A stretch of DNA of 43,829 nt, from contig CALSCO010002020.1 in NCBI GenBank assembly GCA_943704415.1, positions 1-43,829 of the forward strand. Direction: 5' to 3'. Position numbers and translations under genes: made by a program. Below the pieces are notes generated by a model. That model ran no database searches. It had not been told where the DNA came from and was given only the letters and a program-made list of their open reading frames with translations. Positions 10,988 through 18,212 of this stretch are shown here, piece by piece. Positions within the stretch are counted from its first letter, which is position 1. Every line of letters starts with the position of its first letter. Source of the DNA: Parvularia atlantis. Taxonomy: Eukaryota; Opisthokonta; Rotosphaerida.

Positions 10988-10993
10988 ATGGTG

Positions 10994-11091
10994 TGCGGTG
11001 CTTTGAGCGGTGCTTTGTGCGGTGCTTTGTGCGGTGCTTTGAGCGGCGCTTTGTGCGGCGCTTTGTGCGGTGCTTTGAGCGGTGCTGTGTA
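10994..11091. repeat. 12-bp minisatellite upstream of the TMEM68-like gene
   Basis: About eight copies of a 12-bp unit, roughly GCGGTGCTTTGT with T/A and T/C variants, fill half of the gap after the PRMT7 stop. It lies in the promoter or 5' UTR of the next gene. Confidence 0.85.
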
Positions 11092-11180
11092 CTTCGCAAA
11101 AGTTTGTCGACACGTCACGCCGCGGCAGTACCACACGCGCTGCACATCTGAAACGCGGCGTCGCAGCCACAGTGTCGCAG

Positions 11181-12270
11181 ATGTCGCAGATGCCGCACGT
11201 GGCGCTGCGCCTGGCGCGGTGCGCGCTCGACTGGGCGCACGCGCTGATGACGCTGCTGCTGCTGCCGCTGCTGCCGTGTGCGTCGCCAACCCCGGGGGTG
11301 CCTCGCGATCCTGACCTGTCTGCCGCAGACTGCATCGGCCTGCTCGCGCTCGCGTGGAACCGCCTCGAGCAGCGCGGGCGCGACGGAACGCTGGCGCGGC
11401 GCGTGGCCGACGCGCAGTTTGCGGACCAGGTCGAACCGTGGACGGTGCCGCCGCTGGCGACGATGGAGAGCCTGTTCTTTGCGTACGGTGCGTGCAGCTC
11501 GCCTACGATCAACACTCACGTGCACTGCAGAGCTCGCAGTGCAGCCGCGCTACATCGGGCTCGAGCGCGTGCCGCGGACGGCGCCAGCCGGCAAGCGGCT
11601 TATGTTTGTGGCCAACCACGCGACGCTGGCGCTGGAGCTGCCGTTGCTGCTGCTGGGGCTGCAGCGGCACTGCGACGGGCTGATACCGCGCGGCGTGGCC
11701 GACTGGGGCCACAAGTACATGCCCTATTGGCCCATGTTTGCGCACGTGGGCGCGTTCCACGGCACGCGCGACAACTGTGAGGCCGTCATGCGCATGGGCC
11801 ATCCGCTCGTGCGTACGCGTTCAAGTCGTGCGTTTTTTGTTGTGCTGATCGACGTCGTCGCGTCGCAGCTCATCTTCCCGGGCGGCGCGCGCGAGGTGCT
11901 GCGACGCCGCGGCGACGCGCGCTACGCGCTGTTTTGGCACAACCGGCTGGGCTTTGCACGCCTCGCGATCAAGCACGGGTACACGATCGTCCCGACGGCG
12001 TCGTACGGGAGCGAGCACATGGTCGACGTCGTCGCCAGCGTCGACATCTCGGCGCTGCTCGGGCGGCACGACGTGCACGTCCCGCTCGTCGTCCCGCGCG
12101 TCTGGGAGCGGCACCGCGTCCTGTTCCAGTTCATGGAGCCGATCTTGACCGAGGCGCTCGCGGGCCGGGCCGACGACGTCGTCGCGCTCCGCGAGCTGCG
12201 CGATCGCGTCCAGCGCGCCGTGCTCCACGGCATGAACGATCTCAAGCTCGTGTGGGAGGCTGACTGCTGA
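11181..12270 (+). CDS. TMEM68/DGAT2-like lysophospholipid acyltransferase-fold protein, 4 exons
   Basis: An LPLAT-superfamily acyltransferase close to TMEM68, an ER enzyme that makes triacylglycerol and ether lipids without DGAT1/2, and to plant phytyl ester synthases. Length is 311 residues (TMEM68 has 324). Exons: 11181-11277, 11329-11487, 11531-11808, 11869-12270. Removing intron 1 joins a hydrophobic anchor (LMTLLLLPLLPYCIGLLALAW). The acyltransferase core follows as FVANHATLALELP, then FHGTRDNCEAVM (TMEM68 has LHGPREKC), then FPGGAREVL and NRLGFARLAIKHGYTIVP. The catalytic block reads H-X5-E where TMEM68 has H-X5-D. The start is set at MSQMPHVALRL (11181). An in-frame ATG at 11082 abuts the minisatellite. 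The exact acyl donor and acceptor cannot be told from sequence. Confidence 0.82.
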
Positions 12271-12570
12271 GCAGTATCGTGTGGTGCATGTACGTGAGCT
12301 GGCCGAGCATGGTCGTATGGCGCGCAAGCACCGTCCGAAAGAGAGCTAAGCACGGTGGCGAGCAAGCTCAGGCTGGCTGAGCAAGGTCCGACGGAAAGAG
12401 AGCTGGCTGAGCACGGTGGTACAAAGTTTGCGAGAAAGCTCAAGCTGGATGAGCAGTACACAACAGAAGCAAGTAAGCGCTGGCTTCGGCGCCACGCACC
12501 AGCAGCACACTGGCACCGCCACCACGCGCGAGCAGCGCACTGGTCCTCGCCGCCGCGCGGCGCAAAAATA
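12271..12570. repeat. Convergent spacer with a degenerate tandem duplication
   Basis: This 300-bp tail-to-tail gap contains two diverged copies of a segment of about 50-70 bp (roughly 12333-12384 and 12385-12456). Shared blocks are GTCCGA..GAAAGAGAGCT, GAGCACGGTGG and AAGCTCA(G/A)GCTGG(C/A)TGAGCA. No gene is visible. The remainder is presumably the two 3' UTRs. Confidence 0.7.
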
Positions 12571-14625
12571 TTACTGAGAGGGCGAGGTCGGCGTGGCGAG
12601 GAGGACGCCGTCGGTGCCGCGCGGGATCTCGTACGACGTGTTGGCCTCGTACAGGTCGCCGTAGATCTCGATGCCCGAGAGCGCGAGAAAGTTGCGGTCG
12701 GACGAGTTGTGGCCCTTTTGGAGGATGCGGAAGAAGCGGTACGCGGTCGGGTTGTCGGACGGGACGGCCCACGACTTGCTCGCAAAGGGCTCGTTCAGCG
12801 CCGTGTCGCCGCTGTGCCGGCTCAGCGCCACCCACGTCTGCCCGTCCTGCGAGCCCTTGAACTCCCAGTTGCGCAGGCTGTCGGCCTTGTAGTTGCCGCC
12901 GTGCCGCAGCGTGTAGTACGTAACGGCGGCCTTGCGCGACGGGCCGAGGTCGAGCTGGAACCACGACGCGGGGATGTCCTTGGTCCAGCACTCGCGCTGC
13001 TCCTTGAAGTCGGCTAGGTACGCCGGGTCGCCCTTCTCGATCGAGCTCGCGGTCATCTTGATGCGCCCGCACACGGCCGGGTTCTCCCACGGGTCCTGCC
13101 CGCCGTTGGTGCCGATGTAGTGCAGGATCTGCTCGCGTGGGGCGCGGGTGAGCGCAGGCGCATGGCCGCCCGCACAGCGAACGCACGCACTCCTCGCTGG
13201 TCAAAGTCGTGGTGGTAGATGAACGACAGGCCGTACGACTCGCGCGGCGTCAGGCGGATCGAGTCGAGTGCGACCTCCTCGGCCGGGGTCTCCATCTTTT
13301 TCAGCCGCACCATCAGGCCCTCGATGATCAGGTGGCGCGGCACGAGCGTGTTTTGCTGGGCCTTTTCGAGCTGCTTGATCGTCAGGAACGGGAACCTTGA
13401 GGGGGGGCGGGGCGGGGCGAGAATGAGTGGTGTGCGTGGCGGGTGCGCCAGCTTGATGGCAGGTGCAGTGGTGCGACATTGCGCAAAGCCACGACCACCA
13501 CGGCATCGGTGCGGCACCGTGCAAAGCCATGGCCAACCAGCACCAACCAGTCCCACACCAGGTACCAATAAGCCCCAACCCTCAGGGCGCACCGGACGGC
13601 TTCAAAGATCGCGCTGACGTCGGCCCCGTCCGCCTGGCGCGTCTCGAGGTACTTGCACGCGGCGGTGTAGACGGTAAACTCATTCTTGACGGCGAGCATC
13701 GGGTGTTGCACTGCGTGTGCGCGGCGTGCGCGGCGTCAAGGGCTCGCACAGCATAAAGCACAGGCGCAACGCACGCAGCCGCTGCATGATCGGCACGGGC
13801 ACAAACGAAAAGTCGCTCCCGACGAGAAAGTGAAAGTGCCGCGCGATCACCCGCAGGCACTTGTCTTGCACCTGCGCGCGGCCACGTCAGCACAGCCGCG
13901 GGTGTTGCGCCACGCACGTCCTCCATGCTCAGGTCGATCGCCTGCTTGAGCAGCGGCAGAGCCGAGTCGCGGGTGATCTTGGTCTCGACGTAGTCCAGGC
14001 ACTGCGAGCGCAGCTGCTCGACGAGAAACTGCGCGGCCCATCGACGTCAGTCCACCCGCCCGCCCACCAAAGCGGCGGCGGCGCACGTGATCGGCCATCG
14101 CCAGCAGCGGCACGACCGTGCTCTCGTTGATGTCGATCGCGCCCTCGTACAGGTACTTGAGGAAGAGCGGGAAGACCTTGGTCGTGTCTGTGCGCGCGCC
14201 GTGAGCGCCGGGCCATGCGCCGTGCGCGGATGCACGCACGCACCCTCGTACTTGAGCTCGATGCGCGCCGCGTCGCGCTCGCGAAAGTCGCCGCCGAGCA
14301 GGCTGCGGAAGTAGTCCGAGGCGTAGGTGATGATGCTGCGATGCACACGGTACTCCTTGCCGTCGACCACGAGCGTCAGGTCCGAGTAGATGCCGCTCGC
14401 GAGCAGGTGCGGGAAGCCGCCGCTGAACAGGCCCGTCCGATGCGCTGCGCCGCCGCGGGTGGCTGCTGCCGTCGGATGCATCGCCGGCGCCGCTGTCGCG
14501 GGCGGATGCGCCCCGCCGGCCGACAGCGGCGTCGCGGTCCCACTGCGGCTCGGCGTCGTCGCGCGCCGATGCAGCGGCAAGCTGCCCGAGCTGCTCCCCG
14601 GCGACGCGTCGTCGGCCTCGTCCAT
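12571..14625 (-). CDS. BTB-BACK protein with C-terminal F5/8 type C (discoidin-like) domain, 7 exons
   Basis: Domain order suggests a Cullin-3 substrate adaptor or related scaffold of the BTBD9 type. Length is 523 residues. Exons: 14625-14244, 14187-14087, 14028-13918, 13871-13775, 13710-13593, 13395-13191, 13128-12571. After a Ser/Pro/Ala-rich lead, the BTB fold runs from GIYSDLTLVVDGKEYRVHR (about residue 80) through YASDYFRSLLGGDF to YLYEGAIDI and MADHFLVEQLRSQC. BACK follows, with IMQRLLQHPMLAVKN spliced to FEAVRFPFLTIKQLEK. The last exon carries YIGTNGGQDPWENP, WFQLDLGP, YYTLRHGGNYKADSLRNW and IEIYGDL, typical of a galactose-binding-like F5/8C fold. Intron 5 (197 nt) is among the longest here and contains a poly-G/C run. 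The start at MDEADDASPG is not certain. Its start lies only 79 bp from the divergent acyltransferase gene. Confidence 0.85.
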
Positions 14626-14704
14626 CTCCGGCAGATCGGTGACGCAAGCAGAAATCGTGTCACGCAACCGCCGCCACGCCTGTCGCCGTTTCCAGCTTGA
14701 CCGG
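14626..14704. promoter_or_regulatory. 79-bp divergent promoter, BTB gene / serine acyltransferase
   Basis: The two inferred start codons face away from each other across only 79 bp. Either the promoter elements overlap coding sequence or one start lies further in than I have placed it. Confidence 0.45.
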
Positions 14705-16209
14705 ATGTGGCGGATCACGTGCCGCACCTTGCTGACGCAGCGGCCGACGGCGGCGTCGCTGTCGCGCGTGCGGCCGACGGTGGCCGGGGCGGTGCGGCGC
14801 GCGTGGCTGTCGGGCGGCGGCGGCGGCGCGAGTGGCGGCGGCGATGACCTGCCCGAGGTGCGCCTGCCCGAGAAGGAGCTGGACACGATGGCCTTCCCGT
14901 GCCTGGACAGCGTCGACGAGCTGTCGGTGGTGCGCGCCGTGCTGCGGCTGCTGCTGCTGCTGCTGCTGCGTGCATGTTCCGCATCGCTGACGGCGCGCAG
15001 GACGGCGGGCCCGAGCCGATGTATGACCGCGTCGTGGCCGGGTACCAGACGTACACGCACGAGCGCCCGTTCCGGTTCTTCTACGGCGGGCAGCTGCCCG
15101 GGTTCACGTTGGCGTACGAGACATGGGGCCGGCTGAGCGCGCAGCGCGACAACGTGGTGCTGATCCACACGGGCCTGTCGGCGTCGTCGCACGCGCGCTC
15201 GCACGCCGACAACCCCAAGCCGGGCTGGTGGGAGAGGTTTATCGGGCCGGGCCTGTCGATCGACACGGACCGGTTCTTTGTCGTGTGCACCAATGTGCTG
15301 GGCGGGTGCTACGGCTCGACCGGCCCGTCGTCGGTCAACCCGCGCACGGGGCGGCCGTACGGCACGACCTTCCCGATCCTGTCGGTGTTTGACATGGTTC
15401 GGGCGCAGTTCCACCTGCTCGACCACCTGGACGTGGCGCGGCTGCACGCGTCCGTGGGCTCGTCGCTGGGCGGGATGCAGTCACTGACGGCAGCGGCGCT
15501 GTTCCCCGAGCGCGTGGGGCGGCTGGTGTCGATCTCGGGCGCGGCCCGGTCGATCCCGTATTCCATCGCGCTGCGGTACACGCAGCGGCGCGTGCTCATG
15601 AACGACCCGCACTTCAACCGGGGCCACTACTATGATGGCAAGTTCCCGTTTGTGGGCATGCGCCTGGCGCGCGAGATCGCAACGATCTCGTACCGGAGCG
15701 GGCCCGAGTGGGAGCAGCGGTTTGGGCGGCGGCGCGCGACGGCCGAGGCGCGGCCCTCGTTCTGCCCCGACTTTCTGATCGAGACGTACCTGGACCACCA
15801 GAGCGAGCGGTTCAGCCTGCAGTACGACCCCAACTCGCTCCTGTACATCTCCAAGGCAATGGACCTGTTTGACCTGTCGCTGTCGGCGTCGCAGCCGATG
15901 GCGGCGCAGGACCCGGCCGCACCGGCGATGGGCGCGCCGGCCGACCTCGAGGCCGGGCTGCGGCGAATCCAGGCGCCGGCGCTGATCATCGGCGTGCAGT
16001 CGGACCTGCTCTTCCCCGTGACGCAGCAGCGCGAAGTGGCCGCGATCCTGCGCAAGAACGGCAATCGGATCGTGCGCTACTACGAGCTCGACACGCTGTA
16101 CGGGCACGACACGTTCCTGATCGACGTCGACACGGTCGGCACCGTGCTCAAGGGCCACCTCGAGGACGATCTGCGCGCGCTCACTGCCGAGCGGCCCTCT
16201 GCCTACTGA
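14705..16209 (+). CDS. Serine O-acetyl/succinyltransferase of the fungal Cys2/CysA type, probably mitochondrial, 2 exons
   Basis: An alpha/beta-hydrolase enzyme of the MetX superfamily. Its closest look is to fungal Cys2/CysA, which activates L-serine for cysteine synthesis. Length is 477 residues. Exons are 14705-14929 and 15001-16209. The N-terminus ([20 protein letters not shown]) is Arg-rich with no early acidic residues, like a mitochondrial presequence, and leads to [10 protein letters not shown], a block shared with the fungal enzymes. The nucleophile is Ser230 in GSSLGGMQ, the acid is Asp410 in [10 protein letters not shown], and the base is His444 in [41 protein letters not shown] and [12 protein letters not shown] are near-identical to the fungal serine-type family. 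A homoserine acetyltransferase role is possible but less likely. It converges on the START-like gene 156 bp downstream. Confidence 0.9.
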
Positions 16210-16300
16210 TCCAGGGAAAGAGCAATGCTTGTTCGTGTTGTGGTGGCGATGATGCAGTGTGCGCGCACACGGGGCACTTCACTGTCACCACGGTGGGTGG

Positions 16301-16406
16301 GGCGACGTCGCCCGGCGAGGTAGCGCGCGAGGTTGTGCTGTAGCGGTGAGCACAAGACTGGTTCACTAGGCGAGGCGACGTCGCCCGGCGAGGTAGCGCG
16401 CGAGGT
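16301..16406. repeat. 33-bp perfect direct repeat, 73 bp apart, over the end of the START-like gene
   Basis: Copies at 16301-16333 and 16374-16406 share GGCGACGTCGCCCGGCGAGG plus 13 more bases. The right copy encodes part of the last exon of the START-like gene (ARYLAGRR). The left copy lies past its stop codon. This looks like a recent short tandem duplication of the gene's 3' end. Confidence 0.85.
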
Positions 16407-16608
16407 GCACCGAGGCGATGATGTAGACCTGGGGCGGCACGTGCGGCACGTCAGCAACCACGAGCAGAAAGCAGGTGCACGGCGACGGACCACGGCGATG
16501 ATGAATGGGCGCGCCCACTGCAGCCCCGCGCGCGCCACGTCCACCGCGCGCCGTAGCGTCTCGAGGGGAGGCGCCACGGCCGCATTGACCACAGCCACAG
16601 CCGGTGTA

Positions 16609-16639
<31 letters not shown>

Positions 16640-17616
16640 ACGCAAACACTTCTTGCATATCCGGCGTCCACCGCGGCGCCTTGACCAGCAGCTGCGCACG
16701 CATCAGCACCGCACCATGTACAGCAGCAGTGCACCTTGTTGACCACGCGCACAGCCACCGGCGCCACCTGTGGCACGATCATGCGCACGAGCGACGCCGG
16801 CACCCACGCCTTCGGGTCCACCTCGACCACCCAGAACACGGCGCAGCCCTCGTCCGCCGCGCCACTCGCCAGGCCGAGCCCGTCCAGCCACGCGCGCTCG
16901 CTCTCGGTCAGCGCGCGCGGCACGATCAGCGCCGACGCGTGATGCACGTCCACCCGTGTTACACCCGCCCCCAGCGGCACGAGCGCCTCAGCACCCGCCG
17001 GCGAGAACGCCGCCACGGCCAACGTCCCGTCCGGCAGGCGGCGGCGGCACACGGCCACGACGACGTCGCGCGCGCCCAGGAACATGAACGGGTCGATCTG
17101 CGCGTGCAGCAACGCGCCGTCCGGCCCGCGCGCCGCCACTCGCCTCACGGATCGCAGCGGCGTCGGGCGCCCGTCGCCCTTGGCCGCAATGGCGTGCGTC
17201 ACGGCGTGCGAGGTCCACGTGCGCTCGTCCGTCAGCAGGCGCAGCGCGTGCGCCGGCCCGCACGACAGCTGCGCCTCTATCGCGAAGCGCAGACGCGCCC
17301 GGCGGTCCTGCAGCACGCGCAGCCCGCGCCGCACGTCGTCCACCACCGGCGCCCAGCTCGCCGCGCCCGCCCGCACCTCGGCCGCGAACGCGTGCAGCGC
17401 CGCCAGCTCGCGCTCGGCCTCTTCGTCCTCAGGTGGCGATGGGGATGACAGGGACAGACCGGCCTCGTCACGCATCGATGCAGGCGCAGGAGGCGTGGGA
17501 GACGGCGGAGCACGACGATGCCGCTGGCGCTTGCCGGGCAGCGCCACCGCCGCGGCAGCGCGCCACAGCGCCAGCGCGATCACGGCGAAGAGAAGCGCGA
17601 CGTGGAGCCAGTCCAT
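16366..17616 (-). CDS. START-domain-like membrane-anchored protein, 3 exons
   Basis: Predicted 381 residues. Exons: 17616-16735, 16691-16491, 16428-16366. The start MDWLHVALLFAVIALALW is a signal anchor or membrane segment. After a basic/Pro linker comes a region resembling a START lipid-binding fold, with FMFLGARDVVVAVCRRRLPDG, VDVHHASALIVPRA, and the typical closing strand and helix CAVFWVVEVDPKAWVPASLV. The third exon restores a second hydrophobic segment (PFIIAVVYIIASVHLARYLAG), so the protein may be anchored at both ends. The family shuttles or senses sterols, ceramides or phospholipids, but the ligand cannot be told. Intron donors are GTGCAC and GTCCGT. A further in-frame ATG lies upstream at 17694. 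The last exon overlaps a 33-bp direct repeat. Confidence 0.6.
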
Positions 17617-17933
17617 CGGACAGAGTGCGATCACAGCAAAGAGGGGCCAGCGCCTCGCTTGCGACTGAGTCACTTGAGGGCTACGCCGGACCAAAGGCGT
17701 TCGTGCTGGCGCCGCTGCGCAAGCTCCGTCTGGCGACCGTGACCATCGTCTTCGACAAGCAGGGGCTGCGCCGAGGTCAACTCGGACGCCGACCGACTTC
17801 GAACTCTCTCTCCGACTTCTACATCAAACCTGCGCTGATGCCGCTTGCCTCGCAGCCCGCAGTGTCCACAGCGCTGTGGCGTCCAAATGAAAAAGAAAAG
17901 CGGTCCATCAGCGGACGCCAAACAAAAAAAAGT
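17617..17933. promoter_or_regulatory. Spacer between the START-like gene and tRNA-Met
   Basis: This 317-bp stretch contains the presumed promoter and 5' UTR of the START-like gene and the T-run (about eight T on the minus strand, next to 17932) that would end Pol III transcription of the tRNA. No other gene is visible. It is more A/T-rich near the tRNA. Confidence 0.5.
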
Positions 17934-17969
17934 TGCGGGCAGTGAGAATCGAACTCACGACCTTGGGAT

Positions 17970-18021
17970 ACCACATCCCGTCCCTCATGTCGTCACGACA
18001 ATGACGCAAAATGGTGGCGCT
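17970..18021 (-). other. Canonical 37/38 anticodon-loop intron of tRNA-Met
   Basis: A 52-nt intron one base 3' of the CAT anticodon. It contains a near-perfect hairpin (CATTGTCG/CGACATG), and its two ends can pair through CCAC/GTGG. Confidence 0.85.
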
Positions 18022-18038
18022 TATGAGACCCACGCTCT

Positions 18039-18082
18039 AATTTCGAACAGTGACACCTCATGAAGGGAGGGTGCACACTGTC
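18039..18082 (-). other. Non-canonical D-loop intron of tRNA-Met
   Basis: This 44-nt insert sits between GGTT and AGAGC of the D-loop. It folds on itself: ACAGTG pairs with CACTGT, and inside that CAC.CTC pairs with GAGGTG around a CCTTCAT loop. The flanking 4-bp TCGG/TCGA helix and 3-nt TTG bulge match what a tRNA splicing endonuclease recognises. Confidence 0.8.
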
Positions 18083-18106
18083 AACCGACTGAGCCATGCC
18101 CGCTAC

Positions 18107-18198
18107 ATGATCCGTGACGGAGAATTCCATATATTCTTGTTTCAATGTGGCGTCCTTCCGCCGCACTGCTTCCGGAACATTCTGCTGTCACGGATCAT
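18107..18198. promoter_or_regulatory. 12-bp inverted repeat in the tRNA-Met / VPS15 divergent region
   Basis: ATGATCCGTGAC at 18107-18118 is the exact reverse complement of GTCACGGATCAT at 18187-18198, with 68 bp between. The enclosed A/T-richer segment includes the ATATAT expected for the tRNA. The right arm ends 14 bp before the VPS15 start. Confidence 0.7.
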
Positions 18199-18212
18199 CC
18201 CGCCGTCGTGCG

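Larger units (their letters stand above)
17934..18103 (-). tRNA. Elongator tRNA-Met(CAT) interrupted by a D-loop intron and an anticodon-loop intron
   Basis: Read on the minus strand, three pieces form a perfect 74-nt tRNA: 18103-18083, 18038-18022 and 17969-17934. The acceptor stem is GCGGGCA/TGCCCGC with discriminator A. The D-stem is GCTC/GAGC with loop AGTCGGTTA. The anticodon arm is TGGGT-CTCATAA-TCCCA, with the U31-U39 pair also seen in human tRNA-Met. The variable loop is AGGTC and the T-arm is GTGAG-TTCGATT-CTCAC. The T54 and G1-C72 features mark it as elongator, not initiator. Intron 2 (18021-17970, 52 nt) is at the canonical 37/38 site. Intron 1 (18082-18039, 44 nt) splits the D-loop just after the A box (TGGCTCAGTCGG). 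Its ends can form a bulge-helix-bulge: TCGG/TCGA helix, TTG bulge, inner helix ACAGTG/CACTGT. A T-run terminator follows, and a TATA-like ATATAT lies 25-33 bp upstream. The exact intron 1 ends are ambiguous by one or two T. Confidence 0.88.

Noticed and set aside
15481-16158. 225-codon antisense ORF opposite the serine acyltransferase
   Set aside because: It is a shadow of a strongly conserved coding exon, with no recognisable domain.
14974-16209. Serine acyltransferase start at the internal ATG 14974 (MFRIADGAQ)
   Set aside because: That ATG lies inside an intron with CTGAC and GCGCAG. The upstream exon supplies the conserved FPCLD block and a mitochondrial-type presequence.
17941-17985. 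A tRNA-His(GTG) reading of the GGGAT-GTGGT-ATCCC hairpin near the T-arm
   Set aside because: The hairpin has a 5-nt loop, not an anticodon loop, and no matching D-arm. The Met(CAT) assembly with two introns pairs perfectly in all four stems.
17934-18103. Initiator tRNA-Met
   Set aside because: The T-loop reads TTCGATT and the first pair is G1-C72, which are elongator features. Initiators in eukaryotes have A1-U72 and A54.
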